A stretch of DNA of 64,000 nucleotides from Candidatus Gastranaerophilales bacterium (lineage in GTDB: Bacteria > Cyanobacteriota > Vampirovibrionia > Gastranaerophilales > Gastranaerophilaceae), in assembly GCA_944325865.1 (NCBI GenBank), contig CALVBS010000002.1:310001-374000 (forward strand), in the 5' to 3' direction. A program made the position numbers and the translations under genes. Shown one piece after another: positions 26,836 to 37,322 of the stretch. Within the stretch, counting starts at the first letter, position 1. Every line of letters begins with the position of its first letter. The notes under the pieces are model-generated. The model was not told the origin of the DNA, searched no databases, and saw nothing but the letters and a program-made list of their open reading frames with translations.

Positions 26836-26877
26836 TAGTATCTTATTAATACCTTATTTCTCATAAATACTACCTTA
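26836..26877 (-). promoter_or_regulatory. Repeated boxes upstream of hxlR (possible operator)
   Basis: TAGTAT (26836-26841) is an inverted match of ATACTA (26867-26872), and ACCTTA occurs twice (26851-26856 and 26872-26877). HxlR-type regulators bind paired short boxes near their own start. The assignment rests on position and symmetry only. Confidence 0.45.
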
Positions 26878-26910
26878 GCATAACTCAATAATACAGGCAA
26901 ATTGTAAAAA

Positions 26911-27345
26911 TTAATTCTTCCGGTTTCTTATTTTATCAAAACAATCTTTTAAAATTTTATTACACTCTTCTTCCATTATACCGCCGTAAACTTTAAGTTT
27001 TGAATTTGCCGGCTGCCTTACATCAATAACAGAACCTAATGCCCCGTAGTTTGTATCATACGAACCGAAATAAACGGCTCTTATTCCGCTTTGAACAATC
27101 GCCCATGCACACATAGGGCATGGCTCAAGGGTTACATACAAATCACAATCATAAAGCCGCCAGCTGCCCAGTTTTTTAGCAGCTTCACGGAGTGCAAGAA
27201 TTTCGGCATGTGCACTCACATCATTCAAAGTTTCCTTACGGTTACAGGCAGAAGCAATAATTTCATTGTCTTTAACAATTACGGCACCTATTGCGATTTC
27301 ATTTTCGCAATTTTTAGCAGCATCCAGTGCATGTTTCATAAACAT
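26911..27345 (-). CDS. tadA: tRNA-adenosine deaminase (TadA-like)
   Basis: This 144-residue zinc deaminase shows the TadA pattern: IGAVIVKDNEII, NDVSAHAEILALREA (HAE with catalytic Glu) and LYVTLEPCPMCAWAIVQS (PCxxC). It makes inosine at position 34 of tRNA-Arg. Close relatives include guanine deaminases, but the HAE/PCPMC spacing and GALGSVIDV favour TadA. The start codon overlaps the histidine kinase stop (TAATG), an unusual pairing. Confidence 0.88.
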   Translation of the reverse strand: MFMKHALDAAKNCENEIAIGAVIVKDNEIIASACNRKETLNDVSAHAEILALREAAKKLGSWRLYDCDLYVTLEPCPMCAWAIVQSGIRAVYFGSYDTNYGALGSVIDVRQPANSKLKVYGGIMEEECNKILKDCFDKIRNRKN

Positions 27346-29030
27346 TACACGCTGACCTCATCGGTGGCAAGTTCTAAATCAACTTCAACACAAAATCCGC
27401 AATCTTCCGTTGAAGATAATTTTATAGAACCCTTCATAGCTTCCACAAGACCTTTTACTATAAATAATCCCAACCCTGTACCGCGGGTGGTTCTGGTTGT
27501 ATTGTCATCAAGCCGTATAAATTTCTCAAACAGTCTGTTTAATTTATCTTCAGGAATAACATCGCATTCATTCTGCACATATATCTTTGCCATATTATCT
27601 TCCACAACCGCATCAACATAAATCTTTGTATCAGGATAAGCGTATTTCATGGCATTCTCGATTAAGTTGGTAAACACCTGTTCAAGTCTGTTTTTGTCTC
27701 CTGAAACTTCTGGAAAATCTTCACCCACATTAACGACAACTTCCTTGTTATCTCTGTTTTTTACGAGAAGCAGTGCATTTTCAATAACTTCATAAAGCCA
27801 CACACTTTCGACATTGGTTCGCAAACGCATGCCTTCAATATCCGGAATAGTAAGCAAATCCTCAATTAAATGTTTTAATCTTTCTGACTGTTCCTTTATG
27901 ATTCTCAGAGATTTTTGCTTGGTAGCCTCATCAATTTGAATATCCTGCCTCATAAGTCTTGTTGTGTAACCCTGAATACTTGTCAGCGGTGTTCTCAATT
28001 CATGGCTTACCGTATCAATAAGATTTGAACGAAATTCATTAAGCTGTTTAAGTTCAATATTATTCTTTTTTAGCTGAACATAAGACTTATGAATTTCACC
28101 GGCCATTCTGTTAAATTCAAAAGCCAGAAAAACAATTTCGTGAGGTGTAAAAACTGTTGTTAAAAGTCTAATCTGACGTTCATAATTCCCTTTGGAAATA
28201 GCTATAATCCCTTTAAACAACTGTCTGATATTAATATACAGGTAATAAATATAAAGTGCCGTTATAAAAATTATCACAAGAGTTGCAAAAAGGAATGAAA
28301 GAATAATTTTTGCTCTGTTAGAATAAATAGCTTTGTTTGTGACATTTTCTGTTGTATTAACAATAATCGTAATAGGAGGATTTTTCTTATGAACATAAAC
28401 GAGAGGCTGGTTTTTAACATTACCAAAGATAACAGGTTTATTTGCCTTTAAATTTTTTGGCAGAAGTGTCATTGTTTCGGAGAATACTTCATCCGTATAA
28501 TTGTGAGCGGCAATAAGCTTGCCCTCGTTTGTCATTACATAAATTTGCCTTGCATCATCCTGAAGAGATTGGAATAACTCATCCTGCAGTGCTTCAAGAG
28601 TATAAGTTGCAACAAGAAAGGACTTTTCATCAAGCGGAATTGAAATTGTAGCCTTATTTAGCTCCAAGTTAGCATCATGAATTTTTTGAAGGTGTTCTTT
28701 ACTTTTTATTATCTCAAGTTTTTCACAATTTTCAAAATTCTTTGCGGTTAACTGAATAAATTTTTCTTTCTGCTTCTCGGTAGGAAGATTATTAATAGCA
28801 AAAGCTACAAGTTGGAGGTTATTATTAATTGTATTACTGAAAAAATCAATTTCATCAGATACCATATTTGCAATCAAAACAGCGGATTCTCTCAGCTGAT
28901 AACGCATGGACTGCTGGTTAATATTATTGATAATAAAACCGCTAACAGTCATCGGAATTAAAACAGCAAAGAAAAATACTATTGCAATCTGTTCAACAAT
29001 TTTAAGTCTTTTAAATTTAAAATAACCCAT
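27345..29030 (-). CDS. Membrane sensor histidine kinase
   Basis: This 561-residue protein has a first membrane helix (about 13-35) and an extracytoplasmic sensor of about 200 residues. The second helix (about 241-266) is followed by a HAMP linker. Then come HisKA with the phospho-accepting H343 (DTVSHELRTPLTSIQGY), an ATP-binding domain with NLIENAMKYAYPD, and GTGLGLFIVKGLVEAM. It lies 6 bases after the response regulator on the same strand. The sensed signal cannot be told. Confidence 0.93.
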   Translation of the reverse strand: MGYFKFKRLKIVEQIAIVFFFAVLIPMTVSGFIINNINQQSMRYQLRESAVLIANMVSDEIDFFSNTINNNLQLVAFAINNLPTEKQKEKFIQLTAKNFENCEKLEIIKSKEHLQKIHDANLELNKATISIPLDEKSFLVATYTLEALQDELFQSLQDDARQIYVMTNEGKLIAAHNYTDEVFSETMTLLPKNLKANKPVIFGNVKNQPLVYVHKKNPPITIIVNTTENVTNKAIYSNRAKIILSFLFATLVIIFITALYIYYLYINIRQLFKGIIAISKGNYERQIRLLTTVFTPHEIVFLAFEFNRMAGEIHKSYVQLKKNNIELKQLNEFRSNLIDTVSHELRTPLTSIQGYTTRLMRQDIQIDEATKQKSLRIIKEQSERLKHLIEDLLTIPDIEGMRLRTNVESVWLYEVIENALLLVKNRDNKEVVVNVGEDFPEVSGDKNRLEQVFTNLIENAMKYAYPDTKIYVDAVVEDNMAKIYVQNECDVIPEDKLNRLFEKFIRLDDNTTRTTRGTGLGLFIVKGLVEAMKGSIKLSSTEDCGFCVEVDLELATDEVSV

Positions 29031-29036
29031 ACGTGT

Positions 29037-29750
29037 TTACTCCTCTGCAAACGGAGTAAGTTTATATCCTACATTGGTTACTGTATGGAGATACTTAGGA
29101 GTTTTCGGATTTGGTTCAATTTTATTACGCAAACCACCCACATGAACCCTTAGCATTCTTACATCTTCATTGCTATCATATCCCCAGACTTCATCAAGAA
29201 GAGTTGCAAGCGTAACAGGATGATTAAAGTGCTGCATAAGACTGTACAGAATTTCAAACTCGGTCGGAGTAAGTTTTGTTCTCTTATTAACAACGACACA
29301 TTCAAGCGTTTCCGGAAAAATCTGAATATCTCCGGCATTAAGGATTTCATCGGAAAGTGATGTTTTATCCTCTACCTGATTTCTTCTCAAAAGAACTTTG
29401 ATACGCAGCAAAACTTCCTGAATATCAAAAGGCTTAACCAGATAATCATCCGCACCACAGTCAAAACCTTCTGTTTTATCGTCAATAGTACCTTTTGCGG
29501 TGAGCATTAAAATCGGAATAGCCAATTTTGCCTGACGAATGTTTTTTGCGACATCAAAACCATTCATCTTAGGCATCATAACATCAAGAAGAATCAGGTC
29601 ATAACTATTATTCAGGGCCTTATTTAAACCTTCAAGCCCGTCTTTGGCAGTATCGACAAAGTAACCGCTCTGTGCTACATCAAATTCAAGAAGTTCTCTG
29701 ATTTCATCATCATCATCAACAATTAAGATACGTTTTTGTAATCCTGTCAT
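29037..29750 (-). CDS. OmpR-family response regulator
   Basis: This 237-residue protein has a receiver domain with the acidic pocket VDDDDEI, phospho-acceptor D56 in LILLDVMMPKMNG and the switch Lys in VKPFD. A winged-helix DNA-binding domain follows, with LTPTEFEILYSLMQH, EVWGYDSNEDVRMLRVHVGG and TVTNVGYKL. It is first in the response regulator-kinase-tadA unit, whose promoter should lie in the gap before 29841. Confidence 0.94.
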   Translation of the reverse strand: MTGLQKRILIVDDDDEIRELLEFDVAQSGYFVDTAKDGLEGLNKALNNSYDLILLDVMMPKMNGFDVAKNIRQAKLAIPILMLTAKGTIDDKTEGFDCGADDYLVKPFDIQEVLLRIKVLLRRNQVEDKTSLSDEILNAGDIQIFPETLECVVVNKRTKLTPTEFEILYSLMQHFNHPVTLATLLDEVWGYDSNEDVRMLRVHVGGLRNKIEPNPKTPKYLHTVTNVGYKLTPFAEE

Positions 29751-29840
29751 AATACCCCTTTAAGTTATATCTTATTTTATAAAGACAAACAATATTTTTC
29801 AATCTATTATAAAGATAATTAAAGCGGATAAAATTTAACT

Positions 29841-29872
29841 AAAAAGAGCCGGCTTTATTGCCGGCTCTTTTT
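29841..29872 (-). terminator. Strong hairpin terminator
   Basis: AAAAAGAGCCGGC (29841-29853) pairs fully with GCCGGCTCTTTTT (29860-29872) around loop tttatt. It ends the zinc-ribbon gene at 29900 on the minus strand and is flanked by A and T runs, so it would work in both directions. Confidence 0.9.
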
Positions 29873-29899
29873 AAACAAATCTATATATTAAGAAATTAA

Positions 29900-30175
29900 T
29901 TAACTTTCTGCCATTTTACTAAAACATTCTTTGCAATAGACTTCTTTATCCGGAGCAGGTCTGAAAGGAACCTGTGTTTGAGCTCCGCATTTTGAACAAA
30001 CGGCATCATACATTTTTCTGTGTCTTCTGTTGTTCATTCTGCGTTTTTTGCGGCATTCCGGACATCTCTTCGGTTTGTTTACAAGACCTTTTTCTGCGTA
30101 AAACTCCTGTTCACCGACTGTGAAGACAAATTCTGCACCGCAGTCTTCACATACTAGTTTTTCATCTTCGTACAT
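29900..30175 (-). CDS. Small zinc-ribbon protein
   Basis: This 91-residue protein has four CxxC pairs: CEDC, CPEC, CSKC and CKEC. The first pair is followed by GAEFVFTVGEQEFYAEKGL, which matches small 'zinc-ribbon/CxxC' proteins common in gut and environmental bacteria. The second half is basic (KKRRMNNRRHRK), suggesting nucleic-acid binding. The function is undefined. The gene is monocistronic between a terminator and a 190-base gap. Confidence 0.82.
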   Translation of the reverse strand: MYEDEKLVCEDCGAEFVFTVGEQEFYAEKGLVNKPKRCPECRKKRRMNNRRHRKMYDAVCSKCGAQTQVPFRPAPDKEVYCKECFSKMAES

Positions 30176-30363
30176 TTTGATTCTCCTGATTAGGTACTGT
30201 CAAGGATAAAATATATCCTTATCAGCCTATTATACTCTATATACTGAAATTATGCAAGTGGGTAATGTCAAAAAGCTTAATATACGTGAATTATCAATAG
30301 AGCAAAATCGTTTTATTCATTTTCAATTATAATAGGAATGAGGCTACACAAGAAAACATCCGG

Positions 30364-32133
30364 CTAGGACAGTTCACGTATAAGCTCGTGTGCTTCTTCA
30401 CATTCAGGGAAAATTTCAACAGCCTTTTCCAGTGCCTTTAAGGCCGAATCTTTGTCATCAAGATTTTTATAACATTTTGCCGAATTAAGCAAAATATTTA
30501 CATTCATAGGACTGTCTTCCAGCAGACTTTTGAAAATATTGTTCGCCTGCATGTAATCACCAAGCTCATAGTAACATAATGCAAGAAGATTTTTCACTTC
30601 ATTATTTTTCTCAAGTTCGTATGATTTTATTAAAAATCTCTTCGCTTCTTCATAATCTTTTAAAAGAAATCTTATTTTACCTGATATAAAAAGTAAAAAT
30701 CCGCTCTGAACCGATTTTGAAACAGCTTTGTCAATTTGTTCGCATGCTGTTTGCAAATCATCGGTATGCATTTTATTTAATGCGGAAAAAGCAAGTATTT
30801 CAGAGTTATCAGGTTCTTTTTCGAGAGCTTTTTGATAATATTCATCAGCTTTTTTAAAATCTGTTGTTGCGTGAAGATAATTTGCATATTCGTAGAGAAT
30901 CTTGCCGTCATCAGGTGCAGCCTCAAGTGCTTTTTCAAACTCATCCTTCGCATAATCAAAAAGACGTTTGCTCAAATAAATTACACCTAAATCTTTATGT
31001 GCATCTGCAAAATCCGGCTTAAGTTCAACAACTTTTTTTAAGATTTTTTCTGCCCTGTCCATATCATTTGTCATTGTGCACAGGTGTGCAAATTCATAAT
31101 AAATTTCAAAAGAAACATTTCCCTGCACAAGAATTTTTTCATAAATTTCTTTTGCCTGCTGTATCTGTCCTATTTTTATAAACAGACTCGCAAGTTTCTG
31201 CCCCATAGAAACGGATTTCGGATTTAATGCAACAAGTCTTGCAAGAATACCTATGGCATAATTATATTCGCCTGTCATCTCGTAACAGCAAGCCAGATTG
31301 TATTGATAATTCTGTTTTTCCGGATGATGTGTCACCAGAATTTTGTAATGTTTTATAGCATTTTCCCAATCTTCCAGCTTAACTTCCGACAGTGCAAGTG
31401 CCGTAAGATAGCTGTCATTTGGTTCAATTACATAAGCCTTTTTAAAATATTCGCATGCTTCTTTGTGTTCATTTCTCATCTGCAAAATTGATGCAATATT
31501 AAAATATGTTATAGAATTTTTCGGGTCAAGTTCCGAGGCTTTCACAAAATTCTCATAAGCTTTTTCCAGATTACCTATAGTTACATATGACGTACCGAGG
31601 TTGTTATAAAGCTGGGCATGATCGGGATTAAGTTCAAGAGCTTTTTCAAGGTATTCAAGGCTCTCCTGAAATTTTTTCATTGCCATATAAGCAGTACCGA
31701 TTATGTAATAAAGCGTATAATCCTCTTTTTCAAATTCCAGAGCCTTTTTAGCAAGCTCAATAGCCTGTTCTTCCTCATTGGATTTAACATAAAGAACACA
31801 AAGACATTTGTAAGCCTCTATATAATTTTCTCTGAGCTTGAGGACTTCCTGATATGCGGCTTTTGCATGTATAATATCGTTCTGACAGTCGTAGCAGCTT
31901 GCAAGATAAAACCAGCTTGCCGCATCATCAGGACAATATTTTACAACTGTTTCGTAATTACTCTGTCCTTCCTTGTAATTTTCCAAATTAACATTGCATA
32001 AACCCAAAAGTTTTAATTCTTCAATATGTTTTTCATCATCAGTAACAATTTTCTCCAGAAGTTTCTTTGCTTCTTTAAACTCTTTTCTTGCTACCATATC
32101 GGTTATTTCAGCTAAATCAATATTCTTTTTCAT
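30364..32133 (-). CDS. Tetratricopeptide-repeat protein
   Basis: This 589-residue protein is made almost wholly of TPR units of 34 residues; about 15 can be followed, e.g. YEAMLY-type AQLYNNLGTSYVTIGNLEKA and DAHKDLGVIYLSKRLFDYA. There is no signal peptide, so it is a cytoplasmic scaffold for protein complexes. No catalytic domain is fused. Partner proteins cannot be named from the context. Confidence 0.9.
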   Translation of the reverse strand: MKKNIDLAEITDMVARKEFKEAKKLLEKIVTDDEKHIEELKLLGLCNVNLENYKEGQSNYETVVKYCPDDAASWFYLASCYDCQNDIIHAKAAYQEVLKLRENYIEAYKCLCVLYVKSNEEEQAIELAKKALEFEKEDYTLYYIIGTAYMAMKKFQESLEYLEKALELNPDHAQLYNNLGTSYVTIGNLEKAYENFVKASELDPKNSITYFNIASILQMRNEHKEACEYFKKAYVIEPNDSYLTALALSEVKLEDWENAIKHYKILVTHHPEKQNYQYNLACCYEMTGEYNYAIGILARLVALNPKSVSMGQKLASLFIKIGQIQQAKEIYEKILVQGNVSFEIYYEFAHLCTMTNDMDRAEKILKKVVELKPDFADAHKDLGVIYLSKRLFDYAKDEFEKALEAAPDDGKILYEYANYLHATTDFKKADEYYQKALEKEPDNSEILAFSALNKMHTDDLQTACEQIDKAVSKSVQSGFLLFISGKIRFLLKDYEEAKRFLIKSYELEKNNEVKNLLALCYYELGDYMQANNIFKSLLEDSPMNVNILLNSAKCYKNLDDKDSALKALEKAVEIFPECEEAHELIRELS

Positions 32134-32187
32134 ACCTGAATTATACCATAAAGATTTTAAGACCCAAATACAACAAACAATATAAAA

Positions 32188-32216
32188 GCGGAACGTATAT
32201 AAAAATTACGCTCCGC
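32188..32216 (-). terminator. Terminator after enolase
   Basis: On the minus strand GCGGAGCGTA and TACGTTCCGC form a 10-bp stem with one G-U pair, followed by TTTTAT. It lies just after the enolase stop codon and before the TPR gene promoter region. Confidence 0.8.
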
Positions 32217-32237
32217 AATCATTATTAAGAAAAAATT

Positions 32238-33557
<1,320 letters not shown>

Positions 33558-33600
33558 TTAGTACACCTCATTTGTCGTCATAATGGCATAAAATTTTTAT

Positions 33601-34980
33601 TTATGCAAGTAATCGGTTATGCAATTTCTCACGCACTTTGACAATAATATATTTTATACTGCCAAAATATCCAAAAAACAGAATCGTAGATGCACTTATC
33701 CAGGCAATCGGCCCTGAATAAAATATTCCGATATATCCGAACTTTACAGCAAGATACACTGCAGCAAAAGATCGCACTACAAGTTCTGCAATACAGGCAA
33801 TGAGCGGGAAGAATGTTTCTCCCATGCCCTGCAAAGCATTTCGGTAAATAAAAATTTGTCCCAAAAAGAAATAAAATATAGTGCTTATCAATAAATATCT
33901 GTGAGCAATATCAATAACTTCAGGTGTTGCTGTCCCAATGAATTCTCTGATAATATCAGTTCCCCAATAACGCATAACAAGTGCCATTACTATACTCAAA
34001 ATCACGTTTATGGTGGAAGTTTTAATAACTCCGAGCCTGATTCTCTTAAATTTTCTTGCTCCGAAATTCTGTGCAACGTAAGATGCTAATGCCACCCCGA
34101 ATGACATCATTGGTAATGTAGCAATTTGTTCTATTCTTAATGCAGCTGTAACAGCCGCAATTACATTTGAACCGAAAGTGTTACATACACTCTGTATAAT
34201 AATAATACCTATTCCGATAATCGAAAACTGAACAGCCATCGGAACTCCGACCCTTAAATGTTCATATGCGGAATTATAGAAGTTTTTATCAAATTTTATC
34301 AGCCAGTCACTCTTTTTCAAATGAAGTATCGGAAACTTATACTTAACATAAATCAAGCAGAGAATAATAGAAATTGCCTGCGACAAAATAACGGCAATAG
34401 CGGAACCGGGAACTCCCATATTAAACTGTTGGATAAAAACAAGTGCAAGAATAATATTAATTAATGAGGCTGCAATAAGACAATAAAGAGGGGTTTTACT
34501 ATCCCCGAGAGCCCTTATAATACTTGCAAGCATATTATATATAGTGGTAGAAATAAGCCCCAGTACAACAATTTCCACATACCAGAAGGCATCGTGATAA
34601 ATATTGTCGGGAATATTCAACCAGTGCAAAACAGGATTTATAAAAATTGAAAATAATATAGTAAATGCAAAAGTAACAACCGTGCTTAAAATAGTGGAAA
34701 CAACAACGGAATCTTTAACACCGTCAATATCTTTTGCACCGTATCTCTGTCCCGTAACCACCGCAAATCCGTTAGTCAGCCCGACAATGACAAATACTAT
34801 CAGAAAAAATAACGGAGCCACAGCCCCGACAGCCGCAAAAGATTCCACTCCGAGAAGTCTGCCGACAATAACTAAATCCGCAATGTTATACAACTGCTGA
34901 AAAATATTCCCGATTAAAAGCGGAACTGAAAATAGCAGAATTAATTTTAACGGCTCTCCCTTAGTTAAATCTTTAATCAT
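33601..34980 (-). CDS. MATE-family efflux transporter
   Basis: This 459-residue protein with 12 predicted helices shows PLLIGNIFQQLYNIADLVIVGRLLG and a later matching half with GVPMAVQFSIIGIG, the two-lobed MATE layout. It exports cationic compounds with a sodium or proton gradient. It stands alone between enolase and the Met-type tRNA. Specificity is not predictable. Confidence 0.93.
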   Translation of the reverse strand: MIKDLTKGEPLKLILLFSVPLLIGNIFQQLYNIADLVIVGRLLGVESFAAVGAVAPLFFLIVFVIVGLTNGFAVVTGQRYGAKDIDGVKDSVVVSTILSTVVTFAFTILFSIFINPVLHWLNIPDNIYHDAFWYVEIVVLGLISTTIYNMLASIIRALGDSKTPLYCLIAASLINIILALVFIQQFNMGVPGSAIAVILSQAISIILCLIYVKYKFPILHLKKSDWLIKFDKNFYNSAYEHLRVGVPMAVQFSIIGIGIIIIQSVCNTFGSNVIAAVTAALRIEQIATLPMMSFGVALASYVAQNFGARKFKRIRLGVIKTSTINVILSIVMALVMRYWGTDIIREFIGTATPEVIDIAHRYLLISTIFYFFLGQIFIYRNALQGMGETFFPLIACIAELVVRSFAAVYLAVKFGYIGIFYSGPIAWISASTILFFGYFGSIKYIIVKVREKLHNRLLA

Positions 34981-35155
34981 ATAATGTAATTATATAGCAA
35001 AAATTTTTATTTAAGTAAAAAGTGCTTGAAATTAAAAATCTTTTATGTGAGAATAAAAGCTGTCGGTTCAGTAACCTGCAAATAAAAAATAAAATTTGTA
35101 GAGCAATACCCAAGACAGCTGAATCGTATGAAAATCAAATAAATATTTAAAATAT

Positions 35156-35229
35156 GGCTGGGTAGCTCAGTTGGTGAGAGCGTACGGCTCATACCCGTAA
35201 GGTCGAGAGTTCGAATCTCTCCCCAGCTA
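35156..35229 (+). tRNA. tRNA with CAT anticodon (Met)
   Basis: A full cloverleaf can be drawn. Acceptor GGCTGGG pairs with CCCAGCT (one G-U), the D arm contains AGCTCAGTTGGTGAGAGC, the anticodon arm ACGGCTCATACCCGT carries CAT, and the T arm contains GAGAGTTCGAATCTCTC. The closed first pair (G-U rather than the C-A mismatch) argues against initiator tRNA. An elongator Met or a lysidine-modified Ile tRNA remains possible. The CCA end is not encoded. The accessory region starts just downstream. Confidence 0.95.
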
Positions 35230-35276
35230 TTTTAATTAGAGGATTTCAGATACCCTCTTTTTTAATGCTTATTGTT

Positions 35277-35333
35277 CATTGTATTTGAGCAGACATTTCA
35301 ATCATTGTATTTTAACGGGACATTTTGTCTGAA
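35277..35333. repeat. Direct repeat pair just after the tRNA
   Basis: CATTGTATTT occurs twice with a 26-base period (35277 and 35303). Each copy is followed by a related ACATTT (...GCAGACATTT, ...GGGACATTTT). Paired boxes like this can be recombinase or transposase binding sites at an element edge. The remaining gap to 35600 holds a CCGGAAAA/TTTTCCGG hairpin and a TTGACA, but no gene I can support. Confidence 0.45.
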
Positions 35334-35600
35334 CGAATAAAAGGATTATTCGGTAAGGTTGGCTTTGTGTGGGCGTTTTCAGGTCGGAAAAATTAAGTGT
35401 TCCCCAAAAATCAAACCGGAAAACCGGACTTTTTCCGGACTGTACGGATAGATCGAGATTTGTATATTATCAGTGAGTACTGTGCATGAGGGATTCTGAC
35501 ATAATATATGCCGAGTTTGACATATAAGTCGGAAGTTTAATCCATAATGGGTTTATGCTATTATTTTCTCGTAAATTACAAATTTATAAAAGGTAACAAA

Positions 35601-35849
35601 ATGAGAAAAGCATCTGAACAAGACTATTTTCCATATAGTTCAAAACTTGTGTGTTATATTAAACTTACAAAAGATAAAGAAATACGACAAATCCAAAACT
35701 ATGTACAAGAAAAGTGTGATATTTATTTCCGTGTAAAAAATGAAGGTAGCAAATTATATGCTGTATGGCCGGGGCAATATAGTAGTGACCTTTTTGAAAT
35801 AGACGATATTGAACTGTACGGAAAAGAATATGTTAAAGAATTAAAATAA
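35601..35849 (+). CDS. Small hypothetical protein
   Basis: This 82-residue soluble protein is not recognised; it starts MRKASEQDYFPYSSKLVCYI and ends ELYGKEYVKELK. I place the start at the ATG at 35601, which has AAAGGT upstream; an earlier in-frame ATG at 35547 lacks one. It lies in the accessory region between the tRNA and the Dnd-like operon and is on the opposite strand to its neighbours. Confidence 0.5.
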   Translation: MRKASEQDYFPYSSKLVCYIKLTKDKEIRQIQNYVQEKCDIYFRVKNEGSKLYAVWPGQYSSDLFEIDDIELYGKEYVKELK

Positions 35850-35901
35850 TTTAAATGGCATTTAAATGCCGTTTAAAAGGTGTTTTATGAGTGTTCAAAA
35901 A

Positions 35902-36135
35902 TCATATTCGTTCGATGTACCAGTTTGACATTCCAAAATGATTGAAATTCCACTGTAGTTCAAAATAAAAATTAAACTCCAAAGAATTATCGTCTTTGAA
36001 GTTCCAAGAGTATTTATTGAGTTGTGTTTTGCGGTAGCTTTCAAATGCATCCTGGATTTCTTTTGCAAACCTTTTTCTAAATTCAGAGTAAGGAATATCT
36101 AATGTTTCTTTCGTCAATTTATTTTTCAAAATCAT
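35902..36135 (-). CDS. Small hypothetical protein (second of a pair)
   Basis: A frame ending at 35902 encodes about 77 residues from ATG 36135 (MILKNKLTKETLDIPYSEFR...), with a Trp/Phe/Asn-rich end. It overlaps the end of the gene upstream by 17 bases, which supports cotranslation. A longer frame to 36204 would overlap the upstream gene heavily and is less likely. No family is recognised. Confidence 0.5.
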   Translation of the reverse strand: MILKNKLTKETLDIPYSEFRKRFAKEIQDAFESYRKTQLNKYSWNFKDDNSLEFNFYFELQWNFNHFGMSNWYIERI

Positions 36136-36319
36136 CTTCAAATCCTCTGATATTATCAAGTTCGATGTTGTATCGTTTCCCGTTTTTATCAACACAAGTT
36201 GCAAAATCTACAGTTTTATCTGCATATTTGTTTTTCCATAAACAAATCAATAAACCTATTTCTTGCATTTTTAAGTTTAAAATCTTAGTTCCGTACAACG
36301 TGTAATCTTTTTTAACCAT
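36119..36319 (-). CDS. Small hypothetical protein (first of a pair)
   Basis: This 66-residue protein is not recognised. It contains a KNKYADKTVDFATCVDKNGKR segment with a WxNK-type strand pattern. AAAGGAACAT precedes the ATG. It is followed by a second small gene with a 17-base overlap. The two form a mini-operon between the tRNA and the defence operon. Confidence 0.5.
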   Translation of the reverse strand: MVKKDYTLYGTKILNLKMQEIGLLICLWKNKYADKTVDFATCVDKNGKRYNIELDNIRGFEDDFEK

Positions 36320-36404
36320 ATTATGTTCCTTTCAAGCTAAACTATTCATTGCTCTTGCGTGAAGAAATATCAAGTATATGTACTTAAAACGTATCATTTC
36401 GACA

Positions 36405-36515
36405 TGATTTTTTTACAAGTTTGTTCGGATTTATAAAAAGTCGTGCGTAAAATGCAGTCAATTGTATAAAAAGTCGTACAGAAAAATGTGAAAACCATGC
36501 ATAAAAAATCTTGAA
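36405..36515. repeat. Cluster of short A-rich repeats resembling transposon-end boxes
   Basis: ATAAAAAGTCGTGCGTAAAA (36432-36451), ATAAAAAGTCGTACAGAAAA (36461-36480) and ATAAAAAATCTTGAAAAT (36499-36516) recur with gaps of 9-18 bases. They resemble the ATAAAAAGTCATGTAAAAAA boxes at 54006-54120 in the same orientation. This could be the leftover end of another copy of the same element family. Confidence 0.4.
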
Positions 36516-36554
36516 AATGTTTTAAACAATATTTAAACACCTTTTAAACAGCAT

Positions 36555-36776
36555 TTAAATTCCAACTTCTTTTTCGTGCTCTATAAAGAATGCATTTAAA
36601 ACATCTGCGTCGTTGCGTAGGTGCTTTACAACTGGTGCAAGATTATAGCATTCTTCTATCTCCGGTTGGTTTGCAACAAAGTAATCAATAACAACCGCGG
36701 TGTTATAAATATTTTCTGACCACTTGCTCAATTGCTTAAACTCCTTTTGAGAAATATTAAATCCGACTTTTTCCAT
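36555..36776 (-). CDS. Small helical hypothetical protein
   Basis: This 73-residue all-helical acidic protein, beginning MEKVGFNISQKEFKQLSKWS, is not recognised. A GGAGG-like site lies upstream of its ATG. It follows the Dnd-like operon by 63 bases in the same direction and could be its last gene or an independent one. Confidence 0.5.
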   Translation of the reverse strand: MEKVGFNISQKEFKQLSKWSENIYNTAVVIDYFVANQPEIEECYNLAPVVKHLRNDADVLNAFFIEHEKEVGI

Positions 36777-36839
36777 ACAACCTCCTTCGTCGTGTTGTAT
36801 TCATCACTCAAAGTCTGGATAAAATCAAGCAAATAAATT

Positions 36840-37322
36840 TTATAGATTAATTCCTAAATCATCTACAATAGAATCATCAGCAATAGTAAATTCCTCAATT
36901 AGCTTACAAAGGTTTTCCATATCATCAGAACTTTTTTCTATAAGTTTTTCGTGTAAAATTTCAACTCCACCTAGTAAATATCTCAAGAATAAATCTTCAT
37001 CGGGTTTCGCAAGTTCTGTGTCAATATTCAAAAAAGCCTTTTTAATTCTTTCTTCTGGGGATTCTTCATGTTTAGAGTCCGCTAACATAATTAATTTATA
37101 AATAAAATATATAAATTCTTGTCTAGGTGTTAACTGACTTAAAAATATTGTTTTCTTAAAATCGGAACTATCTGGCTCAGCTTTTCTTTTATATATAAAT
37201 CCTATTAACGGAGCAGTAACATATATCTGCCAAAAGTAATCGAAATATTTCTTTTCTGTTAATTCAACAAACATAGTAGCGTGTTTGCCTGTGACATTAA
37301 AATCTCTAGATATTAGCGTCAT
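36840..37322 (-). CDS. 160-residue protein, last gene of the Dnd-like operon
   Basis: The family is not recognised. It begins MTLISRDFNVTGKHATMFVEL and is helical and acidic toward the end. It starts inside the end of the DndD-like gene (17-base overlap), so it is translated together with it. In canonical dnd operons the gene after dndD is dndE, a small protein of about 110 residues. This one lies in that position but lacks a DndE signature I can see. It is a candidate functional substitute, which is inference from position only. Confidence 0.65.
   Translation of the reverse strand: MTLISRDFNVTGKHATMFVELTEKKYFDYFWQIYVTAPLIGFIYKRKAEPDSSDFKKTIFLSQLTPRQEFIYFIYKLIMLADSKHEESPEERIKKAFLNIDTELAKPDEDLFLRYLLGGVEILHEKLIEKSSDDMENLCKLIEEFTIADDSIVDDLGINL

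Noticed and set aside
35156-35229. tRNA 3' end used as an attachment site with a duplicate at the right edge
   Set aside because: I could not find a copy of the T-arm/acceptor end (GTTCGAATCTCTCC) near 58 kb or elsewhere in the window.
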